Shown here: positions 48,552 through 57,900 of the stretch, piece by piece
Position numbering within the stretch: position 1 is the first letter of the stretch
Layout: each line of letters opens with the position of its first letter
NCBI GenBank assembly: GCA_963556495.2
Contig: OY747709.1
Location: forward strand, 17,035,900 to 17,099,899
Direction of reading: 5' to 3'
DNA: 64,000 nucleotides
From: Valencia hispanica
Taxonomy: Eukaryota > Chordata > Actinopteri > Cyprinodontiformes > Valenciidae
Notes under the pieces: generated by a model
Told to the model about the DNA's origin: nothing
Database searches by the model: none
The model's input: the letters and a program-made list of their open reading frames with translations, nothing else
Translations under genes and position numbers: made by a program

Positions 48552-51500
48552 ATGTCACCGGCAAGAGATACCACAGAACAAAAAAATGTTTCAGCTTGAC
48601 AGGAGAGAAAAAAGCCAGATAGATGCTAATCTCAGTAAAGTAAAAAATGTGAAAAAGTCATTTATTATTTTTAACAGACTTGAACAGATGCATTACATTA
48701 CATTGCTACATTACATTGCCGCCTGCAACCTTCGGCTTCGAGCATGCACGATTCATTAGCAGTCTGGACTCAGTGCGGTAAATATCTGTTCTGACTGCAG
48801 CTGGACCTGGGCGGGTGGAGCTGCAGCGCGCTGACTGCTGTGGGCGCTCTGGGACAGAGAGAGAAGCCCACGGCAACAAAGTCGCTAAGTTGGCAACACT
48901 GTCTGCAACTCACCGCTCTTGCTCACCTTGCCCTTCCCACCACAACGGAAGCCAGTCAGCTTCTGATAAGCAGGTCTACAGTGACAGCCAATCAATGTCC
49001 ACTTCAGGGTGTGGTTAAAGCCTTACAACTCAATCACAAGAAGCCAAAAGCAAATCGCATGCAGAAACGGTGACGTTAAAGATTAACAATTAACGCGATA
49101 ATTTGACATCCCCAATTTGAATATCGATACCAGGATGGGAACACAAAAATCCTGGATTGGAGATGATCTGTGAATTTAGCAACCCATCGCCCTCAAAAGT
49201 CAACTAATTTATTATTTGGATAATCACAGATTTATTAGAAAACATTAGTAAACAAACGCCATCAAACTGAAGGGAATCTTACTCCTTCAAGCTGCCAGGA
49301 AAGCAATCTATCTACTCACGCTGGTGGTGTAGGTCCCCTCAGGCTCATCTTCAAGCACTCGGGACAGGCCAAAATCCGAAACTTTACACTCCAGGGCCGT
49401 GTTGACCAGGATATTGCGCGCAGCCAGGTCACGGTGAACGTAGCTCATTTCAGAAAGGTACTTCATGCCTGCGGAGATGCCACGCAGCATTCCCACCAGC
49501 TGGTGAGACGACAGTTCTCCGTCATGGTCCTAATGTGAGACAATAAGTTCAGATTTGTTGTTTTCTGTTCGTTTTTTTGTGTATTTGTGACCATCCACAA
49601 CTATTTAAACACACACACACATACAAAAGAACTTGCATCAGGCGAAATAAATTGGTCTTACCCTCAGATATCTATCCAGTGCTCCATTCTCCATGAATTC
49701 AGTCACGATCATTGCATGTTTAACTGCACAAAAGCAGAACAAACTATAAGCCAAAATGGACCTACAACAGATATGTAGGAAAAAAGTGGAGAGAAAGCTT
49801 TACTGGGCCCTCACATTTGGTGACCACTCCCTCAAGACGAATGATGTTCTGGTGGGAGAACTGTCCCATGATGGAGGCCTCGCTCAGAAAATCCTGCCTC
49901 TGCTTCTCCGTGTAGCCAGGCTTCAGCGTCTTTATAGCGACCGCCACCTCTTTTCTCCCTGGCGCTTTCAGGATGCCTCTGTAAACTTCACCGAACTCAC
50001 CTGTGGGTAAAAGTCATAAATTGAACAGTTGCTTTGGAAAACAGATCTGAATTGAATTTGTGTTTATATATTGGTGTGATGGTTCCTCTTAAGCTTCTAG
50101 CCACAGGGCTTGGCAGCACAACAAAAAGAAATGAGGAAGTCTCTGCGGCTGTTTTGCCCGAGGCGCTCCCACAGAGGTGTGTTTTGGCTCAGTGTTGCGG
50201 AAGAAAGAAAGAACCAAAGAACCAAAGAAGCAACATCGTGTAAATAGTTGATGACCTGTTGTGTGGGAGCATGGGAATCAGTTGTCACATGAGATGGAAA
50301 GGGAACATTTGGTCGTGAGAGCTGGGGGGGGGGGACTATTATAAATGGACTAGTGGTTCAAAGGCTAAAGGTGGTCGCACTTGAATGAACGTATCCTCAA
50401 TGGGAACATTGAGCAAGCCCCAGAAAGGTGTTGTGATGTTCTTCCAAAAAAGTGGGTCTGCAGCCATTTTGTTGCGCAATGTTCATGTCATCTTCAGCCA
50501 AAACATAAAGATGTCACCGGCAAGAGTTACCACAGAACAAAAAAATGTTTCAGCTTGACAGGAGAGAAAAAAGCCAGATAGATGCTAATCTCAGTAAAGT
50601 AAAAAGAAAAAACATCCATCAGTCTCAACATTTTAGAGCTAAGCCCCACAGCAGATCAAGTCAGCAGGGTTGTCACTCACCAGCTCCGATGACTTTCTGT
50701 TTGGTTATGTGGCTCGGGTTGATTTCAGTGGCAAACTTGAGGACTGCTACGTTGGGGTCCTCGTACGTATGTGGATCCACATAGGTCTTCAGGGGTTTTA
50801 ATTGGTCTACAAGTCAAGGAAAGATGGTTGCATGTTAACAAATGAGGAAGACACATACAATTAGATGGGAAAGAGTGAGTTAAATTTTTTATATTCTTTT
50901 TACCGGGACTTGAAAAGTAAGTGTCCTCAGGTCCTTGCCTCGTATGTGTGTTTCTTTTTCTGAATAAAAAGATAACAATTGTTATCTCTATATTTTGACT
51001 GTTTTAAGTCATTTGCAAATATAATGCCTTACAGAGGTATTCATAACCCTTGAACTTTCCCACATTATGTCATGTTTGGAAAAATAGCTTAGTGGGATTT
51101 TATTTGACTGACCAACATAGATAAGTTTAAAGTGAAAGGAAAATGCTAGAACAAGTGTGAGAGGTTTGTTAGATAATATTATTACATAATCACCATTATG
51201 AAGACCAAGATACACACTGGACAGGCAAGATATAAAGTTGCAGAAAAGGTTAAAGTTCGGTTAGCTAAAGGCAATGCAGCACGCATATCTGGAAGAAGGT
51301 ACATTTGTCAGATGACAAATTAAGATTCAACGTTTTGCCCTGTGCACAATACTGTTTATCAGAAAACTGACATCACCCTGAATGCACGAGTCCTAGTATG
51401 AAACATGGTGGTAGCACCATCATGTTGTGGGAATGCTTTTTTTCAGCAGGGACAGGGAAGCTGCCCCAGGTAGTAAAAGACGCAAACCTATCAGAGGTTG

Positions 51501-54500
51501 GAAAAGGCTTGAAAATGTTGCACAGATTCAGCTTCCATCAGGATAAACACCCTAAATATACAATGAGAATCACAACAGTATGGTTAAGCTCAAAGCATGT
51601 TCATCTATTAGAATGGCCTAGTCAAAGTACAGACCTATCCAACCGAGAATCTGTGGCAAGACTTATAAATTTATGTTCACAGATGCTCTCCATCCTATCA
51701 AACTGAGTTTGAGTAATTTTTGCAATGATAAGTGGCCAAAACTTTCAGTCTCTAGATGTGAAAACCTGGTAGATACATGCCCCAAAAGACCTGGAGGTGT
51801 ACATGCAGAAAAAGGTAATTCTACAAAGTATTAACCCATTGTGGGGTGCTCTTCTTTGTACTGGTCTATCACATAAATTATAAAGGCTGAGGTTTTAAAC
51901 TGACAAAATCTGGACATTATTTATCAGCTATAAACACTTTTGTAACAACAGCGCCTTTTTTAAGGTCTTAAGGTAAGGCATTTTACTTATCATAAGGAAA
52001 TGATGTGAATGAAACAAGAACTGAACCCAGGACTGTTGCATCAAAAGCTATAGCCTTTTCATATGGAGCTCGTGCTCTAACACTGAGTCGTGCAGCACCC
52101 AACTTCAGCAATTCTTAGAGAAATTTTGTAGATTTCTTTTTTTTTTTAAAGCCCTTGTGCAATGCATTCATTCAGATAGAAGCGTTCCTTTGATAAAGCC
52201 TGGTGCTCGGCTGTATTTGCTGAGCCAATTCACAGGCTGAAAGCCAGCAGGCGGGAAGGAGGTGGTTGCAATCTGCTACAGTACAGGCCGGGGTCACCCT
52301 CACAAAGCGACCCACGGCCTCGTACAAAAAGAAGCAAGCGCCTCTTATCAACAACAATGCGCCACTCATGTCTAATTTCCTTTCAAAGGCTCCAACACTC
52401 ACTAAATTGCAACTATTGCGCAATGACAAGACACATTCAGCAGAAATTCCTCCCTGGTGAGTGCTGGCACACACATCCAGAGAAAGAGAAAAGGACAGTT
52501 GGCTAAAGGAAGAGTGAAAGAAAGAGGTGAGGAGAGAGTGAATGCAAAGGCCATTTGGAGGCCCCACAAAGGAAAACCAGAAGAATGAGAGAGGAAGGCA
52601 GCAAAGGATGTCGTGTTGTGACAGATTATCGGGACAGAATAAGAAAGAGGGAGGGTGGCAGGGTGAGCCGCTTACTCACTGTCTACGCAGGAAAAGGATG
52701 ACAATCAGTATGAACAGCATGATTGCTCCTGCAACTGTTGCAGCAAGGATAACAGCAGTCTTGTTAAGGTGTCCTGCAAGAAAAACAAACCATACTTTAC
52801 AGCAGGGGTGGGGAACCCTGGTTCTCGAGGGCCGCATTCCTCTAAGTTTTCCATGCAACCCTGCTTCAACACACCTGACTCAAATCAAATGGATCCAACA
52901 GCCAATGAAGTTCTGCACAATTACTAGTTAATTTGAATCAGGTGTCTTGACGCAGGGAAAGATGGAAACCTTGCAGGATGAGGGCCAAGGTTCCCCACCC
53001 CTGCTTTACAGTGAGACGATTCTTAAATAAAGCCTGAGTTTTTCCTTGAGCGGTTTTTCTCTGTACCTTCAGACAGCGTCTCAAATTGTTCCTCCAAGCT
53101 GGAAGCTCCGCGGCTGCCGTCAGTGCCCAGGGCCTGGACCTTGACCAGGTAAGCTGTGCCTGGGGACAGATCGTTGATCTGCACAGAGTTCTTCTCCAGT
53201 TTCAGCACCACAAACGTAGTTACATCGAGTTTATTGTCCTAGGAGAAAGAGAAAAAGTCACCCGTTAAATTCAGTGTTACTGCCGTAGGCATTAAAAGCC
53301 TTTCTTTTTAAGTAGTCATCTGATCAGAACCTTTGAGACATTCAAATCTCACGTTCACCAAACCAAAACACAACATACATTTCCAAAAAGCTTTAGGCAT
53401 GCAGTGTGGACTAAATGTAAACATGAAGTTAAGCTCTTTAATCTTAAGGTGCTGTCAGGGACAAATAAAAGGTTAGCGCACCTTCTTGCGGTAGGCGAGT
53501 TCATAGCGGATAGGCTGGGTCTGGACCCGTGGTCTAGGAAAAACATCCCAGGACAGAAACAAACTGGTGGAATCCCGTTCGACCAGACGCATAGAGGTAA
53601 TTCTGGGTGGATCTGAGGACAGTACATGGAGAAGAGAACATTGATTTTGACAAGCTGAAAAAAATTTAAAATACGGTTGCGGTCTCGTAATTCAATCCCC
53701 TCCTGAGGCTTCATGCAGAGTTGTCACTACCACACTGATAGCATCAGGCATTGCCACTGCTCAAATAGCATCACAGCTCTGCTTCATATCACAAGCACTC
53801 ACCTGTGTAGTGAAGAGATGTATTCAGTGTGGCGGAGGATGGTGGCCTGAAACTGCGCGGCAATGCCTGACTAGCAAACATGGACACACCACTGTGCACC
53901 TCCACGGTGAAGGTGTAGTTGAAGTAGGGGTCCAGGTCGCTCACTGACACCTTTGTGTCTGTCAGGCCCATGTTGGCTGGGTCATAGCGAATTTTCTCGC
54001 CACACGGTTGGCAGAATGAGCCCTCGCAACGCTGGCACTCAACGCTGTAGGTGATGTCGTTTCGCCCACCAGTGTCATCCGGGGGCTGCCAGGAAAGGAG
54101 GAGTTTTCCTGGAGGATGGGTGGGGGTGGCCACTAGATCTCGAGGGGCAGAAGGGAGGCCTGACAAGAACAGATCAGAAAAAGATAGAATATGTAGTATG
54201 TATAAGACAACTGACACTTTCAGAACACCACTTGTTTCTCAAATGTTATAAATGTAAATGCCGTTTCAAATGAACTCCTAAATATCTGATGCCTCCCAAG
54301 AACAGAATCATATCCATTAAAAGGCTTGGGATCCATTTTATTATGTACCAATCTATATATAGAAAAGTTTAGAAAAGTTTGTCAAATTCTTATTAGTAGA
54401 GAAGGATCTTTTCTTTTGTTGCTTGTGTTATCTTAATGTAACAGCTGATATAGTGTTCTACTTTACAGTTGTCATGAAGTGCTGAGATCTGCACAATCTT

Positions 54501-54913
54501 GAAATAAATTTGATGACTCAAAATCAGTTAAATCAAGTATAGTGAAAATGGCTAACTGAGCTAACATCATCTCTTCAGTATTAGCATCTACAATGAAGAA
54601 TGTTGTGGTAAATGCAACCTGGGATGGATATCGTTTATGTCTGGCTGGCATAAACTCCTATAGATAACAATCAAAAGAGGTTTTTTCGATTCTTCTCTAG
54701 TTTTTAAAACAACTAGTAATTTCGAAAGGCTATCGTTCAGTTCTGCATAATTCTCACCTGAGCAGGGTCCAGTGATGGGGTCTGTATCAGCCCGATAGAA
54801 GCCATTCATGCACGGACAAAACAAAGCCGCAGAGTTGTGGCCCTGGGTGTTGGCAGGACACGGCTCACACTTGTCATTGGATGCCTCAGCTTTGAAGAAG
54901 CCTGGCTGACACT
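44122..54913 (-). CDS. epha2: epha2, Eph receptor tyrosine kinase A2 (exons 4-17, 5' part outside window)
   Basis: This is a membrane receptor tyrosine kinase that binds ephrin-A ligands on neighbouring cells. Fourteen exons were placed by reading splice sites on the minus strand. Every intron is GT-AG and the phases agree at every junction, giving 718 codons plus TGA. In order they encode the end of the Cys-rich/EGF-like region, two FN3 domains, one membrane span, a juxtamembrane segment with [11 protein letters not shown], a kinase with [20 protein letters not shown] and DFG, and a SAM domain. EPHA2 rather than another Eph is indicated by [11 protein letters not shown] after [16 protein letters not shown], and IGVRLPGH followed by KRIAYS. 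Exon sizes 156, 126, 186, 62, 210, 150, 194 and 156 nt look like the conserved vertebrate Eph exon pattern. The signal peptide and ligand-binding domain are not seen in 54914-64000. Teleosts can carry epha2a and epha2b; which one this is cannot be told. Confidence 0.96.
44231..46809. other. epha2 intron 16
   Basis: 2.6 kb between exons 16 and 17. No transposon or internal exon recognised. Confidence 0.85.
46810..46965 (-). CDS. epha2: epha2 exon 16 (kinase-SAM linker and first part of SAM)
   Basis: The exon is 156 nt. It reads [20 protein letters not shown], then [20 protein letters not shown] and VLQMKNE. The [11 protein letters not shown] linker is characteristic of EPHA2. The SAM helices are the oligomerisation and partner-binding module. 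The acceptor is TCTTTCCCAG and the donor AACGA/GTGAGTGCC. Confidence 0.96.
46966..47508. other. epha2 intron 15
   Basis: 543 bases with an A run near 47194 and nothing else recognised. Confidence 0.9.
47509..47702 (-). CDS. epha2: epha2 exon 15 (kinase C-lobe end)
   Basis: The exon is 194 nt. It reads [20 protein letters not shown], then the C-lobe end ([26 protein letters not shown]) and finishes TIADFDP. The split Arg codon CG/C joins exon 16. The acceptor is GTCAACAG and the donor CCACG/GTAAGATT. Confidence 0.97.
47811..47960 (-). CDS. epha2: epha2 exon 14 (kinase P+1 loop and F helix)
   Basis: The exon is 150 nt. It reads [20 protein letters not shown], then [20 protein letters not shown] and [18 protein letters not shown] and [12 protein letters not shown] are the tyrosine-kinase APE motif and F-helix motif. 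The acceptor is TCTTGAACAG and the donor CACGAG/GTAAGTC. Confidence 0.97.
48055..48115 (+). mobile_element. Tc1 TIR relic in epha2 intron 13
   Basis: CTTGAACTTTTTCACATTTT and ATGTCATAGCCACAACTTTC match the inner part of the Tc1 TIR. No outer end or transposase. Confidence 0.6.
48465..48549. repeat. (TA)n microsatellite
   Basis: About 85 bases of perfect TA inside the intron 13 element, directly followed by the 98-bp duplicated segment. Confidence 0.97.
48549..48646 (+). repeat. 98-bp direct repeat, copy A
   Basis: Starts AAGATGTCACCGGCAAGAGA. It matches 50508-50605 with one mismatch (the A in GAGAT against T in GAGTT). It lies in epha2 intron 13, at the end of a TA microsatellite. Confidence 0.97.
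49320..49529 (-). CDS. epha2: epha2 exon 13 (catalytic loop and activation segment)
   Basis: The exon is 210 nt. It carries [19 protein letters not shown], the catalytic loop [13 protein letters not shown], the metal-binding VSDFGLSRV, and the activation-loop tyrosine in EGTYTTS. Catalytic Asp and DFG are intact. The acceptor is CTCACATTAG and the donor ACCAGC/GTGAGTAG. Confidence 0.97.
49662..49723 (-). CDS. epha2: epha2 exon 12 (kinase hinge)
   Basis: The exon is 62 nt and is split in codon phase with exon 11. It reads [20 protein letters not shown] and ends in Arg. The segment [10 protein letters not shown] is the hinge between the kinase lobes. The acceptor is TTTTGTGCAG and the donor AGG/GTAAGACC. 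Confidence 0.96.
49815..50000 (-). CDS. epha2: epha2 exon 11 (kinase N-lobe)
   Basis: The exon is 186 nt. It completes the glycine loop (GEFGEVYRG), carries the ATP-anchoring Lys in [17 protein letters not shown], the C-helix region [20 protein letters not shown], and GVVTK. The acceptor is CCCACAG and the donor AAAT/GTGAGG. Confidence 0.97.
50001..50680. other. epha2 intron 10
   Basis: 680 bases. It contains a G run near 50326-50334 and copy B of the 98-bp repeat. Confidence 0.9.
50508..50605 (+). repeat. 98-bp direct repeat, copy B
   Basis: Same orientation as copy A, 97 of 98 bases identical. It stands alone in intron 10, 75 bases past the exon 10 donor. The sequence on either side does not match the surroundings of copy A. 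Confidence 0.97.
50681..50806 (-). CDS. epha2: epha2 exon 10 (juxtamembrane tyrosines and start of kinase)
   Basis: The exon is 126 nt. It reads [20 protein letters not shown], continues with [20 protein letters not shown], and ends in the first part of the glycine loop. The two tyrosines in [11 protein letters not shown] are the conserved Eph juxtamembrane sites that control kinase release and SH2 docking. The acceptor is GACTTGTAG and the donor GCTG/GTGAGTGAC. Confidence 0.96.
50904..50959 (-). CDS. epha2: epha2 exon 9 (juxtamembrane)
   Basis: The exon is 56 nt, between acceptor TTTTTATTCAG and donor CCCG/GTAAAAAG. It reads [18 protein letters not shown]. The PEDxYFS motif is shared with EPHA2 juxtamembrane regions. 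The final G forms Asp with exon 10. Confidence 0.93.
51027..51944 (+). mobile_element. decayed Tc1-like transposon in epha2 intron 8
   Basis: The left TIR relic reads GAGGTATTCATAACCCTTGA. Transposase pieces include [34 protein letters not shown] and [21 protein letters not shown] (in frame but with damaged DDE positions). The right TIR relic ends near 51944. It is antisense to epha2. No complete frame. Confidence 0.85.
51945..52679. other. rest of epha2 intron 8
   Basis: A T run near 52138-52147 and a purine-rich stretch at 52480-52670 (pyrimidine-rich on the gene strand). No other feature. Confidence 0.8.
52680..52773 (-). CDS. epha2: epha2 exon 8 (transmembrane segment)
   Basis: The exon is 94 nt. 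It encodes GHLNKT followed by a hydrophobic span of about 24 residues ([20 protein letters not shown] and LFL) and the stop-transfer residues RRQ. The acceptor tract is GTTTTTCTTGCAG and the donor AGACA/GTGAGTAAG. Its acceptor region is very short before it meets a hAT-like MITE, whose target duplication begins 22 bases upstream of the exon. Confidence 0.95.
52803..53003. mobile_element. 201-bp hAT-type MITE in epha2 intron 7
   Basis: The ends are inverted: CAGGGGTGGGGAACCCTGG on the left and, on the minus strand, CAGGGGTGGGGAACCTTGG on the right. A perfect 8-bp target duplication CTTTACAG flanks it (52795-52802 and 53004-53011). It has no coding capacity. Confidence 0.95.
53067..53238 (-). 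CDS. epha2: epha2 exon 7 (FN3 domain 2, second half)
   Basis: The exon is 172 nt. It reads [18 protein letters not shown], then [20 protein letters not shown] and FETLSEG. The pattern L-x-P-x-T-x-Y-L-V-x-V-Q-A-L is the closing part of the second Eph FN3. The acceptor is TCTCCTAG and the donor GAAG/GTACAG. A 201-bp MITE lies in the following intron 7. Confidence 0.95.
53482..53612 (-). CDS. epha2: epha2 exon 6 (FN3 domain 2, first half)
   Basis: The exon is 131 nt. It reads [20 protein letters not shown] and ends RYELAYRKK, matching the Eph pattern SLSVSW...YEVTYRKK. The acceptor is GTCCTCAG. The donor AAGAAG/GTGCGC is the weakest in the gene (no A at +3 or +4), but the phase joins exon 7 exactly. 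Confidence 0.93.
53803..54159 (-). CDS. epha2: epha2 exon 5 (fibronectin type III domain 1)
   Basis: The exon is 357 nt, with acceptor TTGTCAG and donor CACAG/GTGAGTG. It starts [11 protein letters not shown] and contains [20 protein letters not shown], a CxxC-rich stretch typical of the first Eph FN3 domain, and [18 protein letters not shown]. The last base G joins exon 6 to form an Asp codon. It seems slightly longer than the mammalian exon, with the extra residues near the 3' end. Confidence 0.95.
54160..54757. other. epha2 intron 4
   Basis: 598 bases without recognisable repeats. Confidence 0.9.
54758..54913 (-). CDS. epha2: epha2 exon 4 (Cys-rich / EGF-like)
   Basis: The exon is 156 nt. 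The acceptor CATGCAG precedes AGTGTCAGCC and the donor is TCAG/GTGAGAA. It reads [20 protein letters not shown] and continues to DPITGPCS, with the cysteine spacing of the Eph EGF-like module between the ligand-binding domain and the first FN3. It begins with two bases completing a codon from exon 3, which lies outside the window. Confidence 0.95.
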
Positions 54914-57900
54914 CTGCATGGACAAAAAGACATTCACAGCAGATGATCAGCCAAAGAAGACAATAGGGACTGCTGGTAGCATCCTAAATGGCACAGAGCA
55001 AAGCAAGTTCCAGATCCTTCAAGCCTCTTTGAAATGCGTTGAACTTTTCACCTCTGACAGCAACACATAGAGGTCGAGGGGACACATAATAGTGTCATGG
55101 CTAAAGACCACATTTAGGCAGGTGATAGAGAGATGGGAGAAAAAACCCTAGGCAGGAGGAGTCTGCACAGTGTTCAGTTCACTCATTAAAACTCAGTCCA
55201 TTAAAAATAAAATGCTGCTCATTTGAGCCAAGCCCTGAAACAAAATCCGTTCCTACCACGTTGCTACTCCTACTCAACTTTTTCACACAGTTCCCTCTCG
55301 GCTGTTACTGCGTTTTTACTGTCTCTGTCTCAAGAAACACAACCAGTATTCCGGCATTCCACAACTCTAAGTAAATTTTCCTGGCTAAAGATAAAAAGGT
55401 GCAAGAGCAATCACCAAAGGACCGGAGCAAGCACTATTTGGCACCCAACAGTCTATTATATTTCTTTCTCTCAGAAACCCCCATGGATACTTTGAAATGG
55501 CATCACCTAAATAAGATGACATCTAATTTCACACTTTAATTCTAAATAAAGAAATACAGGTAGGGTGCCCAGCTGTGCATAGAAATGTTGATATATGAAC
55601 CTAATACAGTGTGAAATTTGGTCTGAGAGTGCACCATCAAGGAGACCGAAATTGAGACGGCTGCCCTTTAGCTCTGCAATAGAATTCCTGGGGCTGCTGC
55701 TCATGGCATAGGATGTTCATAAACACACACACACGCCCGTGTAAGCATGGCACACATGAACCCACAGCCGTGTGCATGCACAAAATACACAGACACGTAT
55801 GCAAAGCACACTAGTGGCATGAGGAGCGGGATTATGTCCACTGCCTGTCACCTGTTCATGTCCCTCTATTCATTCAGTTCAGCTACAAGCATAAGCATAC
55901 ACACACACACAAACACACATTTTTTTTTTCTTATTCGCTTGCTTGAAGCATTTTTACAGCTTATGATGGATGTTGAAAGTTCTTGACAATTTAGATGAGT
56001 GCCGATATCTAGGCCACAGAACACGCTTTAAAGAAAACAGACATAGAAAATTAAGAAAACTGTGGTAAAAGAGAGATTGGGTACTGTAGAAACAGATCAT
56101 GTTAGTAAAGTGAAATGAGGCATTCAGAGTGAGAGATTCAAGTTACAGCATTGGGACTGACTGGGAAAAGCATTGAGACAGTTGGTCATAAGCAAACATG
56201 GTTTGCAAGGTCAGATTCCAGAAAAGGCTAATTGAAAAAAGGCAGCACCAGGGACAAAGACAACATCAGACTTGCGCTGAGATAGCTTGCCCTTCAGCTC
56301 GTCTTGCTCGGGGAAGCTCATTTGGAAGCCACAAGTGACCACATGGAAGACGGAAAGCACATTGCTGCAGCTCCACTTGAGTCATATCAAGGGGATTTAG
56401 CTGATTGACCGTGAGCCTCGCTTCAACTTTGTTCAGCTTTTTATAAACTTGCGGTTCACCGAGCTGACGCAGAGCATATGTGAGGAGGTGTGTTATCTAA
56501 AGAGCCTGACAACAATTGTGGCAAGAAAAATCACTCGGCACAAGTAGGGTATGGATGTTTGACCAATAGGACTGCACTGAGTTTAGTGCTCCCTCGCGTC
56601 AGCATCTCGGTTCTATGTTGGGCAGCTGTTTCACTTATAAATACGACTACTCATTAACAGAGACACGACAGAAGACAGACAAGGCAGCAGAGAGGCGGGA
56701 TGGAGTAACAGAAGGGTTAAGAAAGGAAAAGAGCGATACTGTATCCTGCTGAGGACTGAAGAAAGAAAGAAGACATGCCGGGGCGAACTCTTGGTCTGAG
56801 GAGGGGGAACAGCTGTTGCCCAAAACCCCGATTCATTCGCCTACCTCTCCTTCCTTGTAATCCCCAAATTCTTTGCTCCCCTGCTTTCTCTCCTCCCAGC
56901 TAACCCATTAACATTGCTATTCAACACTGACCAGCAGGCAAGAAGAATGCAATGCCATTCAAAAGCTGAAAGGAAAAACATACACACACAGGCGTTGCAG
57001 ATGGAAATAGCTGAAATGCCACATGGCATCTGAATAGAGGAGCACTAGCCTCTTTTTGGTGTTACAGTGCAAGCTGCAATCCATCGTGGTCAGGCCTGTG
57101 GAGATGATGGCGTTACATTGTGTGTCGCCTCTATAAACAAGATGCATTCCAGCGCACACCACCCAACAGGAGGCCTAGAACTGCATAGCTTCAGTTGTAG
57201 CCAACCTTTTGGTTGTAAAGGTGAATGGGTTTGTGCACCTCAAATATTCCAAATATGAGTCACAGCAACAGTACAGCTGGGGTATTTAACAGGAGGATTC
57301 CTCGACAAAAAATAAAAGTCCAGGGAAAGCAAGCTTCCTTGTTCCATGGAGAAGGTGGAGGGGGGGCCTTGGGTTGTTGCTGGACACAACAGGAAACAGG
57401 AACCATGCGGCTGAGGCTGACTTCCTTCCTAAAGCAGCCAATCAAAGCATGGAGGCACGAGGTAGCACGAGCAACAGAATAACCAGAACCGAGGTTAAGA
57501 GACATGAGACAGAACAATAACCAAAAAGGAAGCCGAAATGTGTTGACCCAACATGAACACAGGCACAAATCCCCTAAAAGGGTTCCGGAGATGATGGATC
57601 TTATAAACAAAGGTGTCTGGGCCTTTTTGGAGTTGAGATATTTAACAAAGTAAGAGTGGTCATTTTTCCCTCAAACCTGCCACAAACAAGGAACTGTTTG
57701 TCATGTTAGGGGCCTGTGCGCCTTGAGCAGCCCTGTGTTTGTTTATGGAGAATGAGAACAGGGGCCTTTTACATTCAGGGAGCCGGAGTGACTCTAGAGC
57801 CTCTGAGGGCTCACCGGTATGTCGGCAGAACTTAAGATGGATGAGATGCCGACAGTGATGAATGCCTAGTCGTATAGATGGATAAATGGGTAACATGGTG

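Larger units (their letters stand above)
48298..49114. mobile_element. non-autonomous hAT-like element in epha2 intron 13
   Basis: The left end TAGTGCTGTCAAAAGATTAA pairs as an inverted repeat with the right end (minus strand TGGGGATGTCAAATTATCGC). Flanks ATTTGAAA (48290-48297) and ATTTGAAT (49115-49122) agree at 7 of 8 bases, as expected for a hAT 8-bp target duplication. It is 817 bp, non-coding, and contains a TA microsatellite (48465-48549) and one copy of the 98-bp duplicated segment. Confidence 0.6.
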
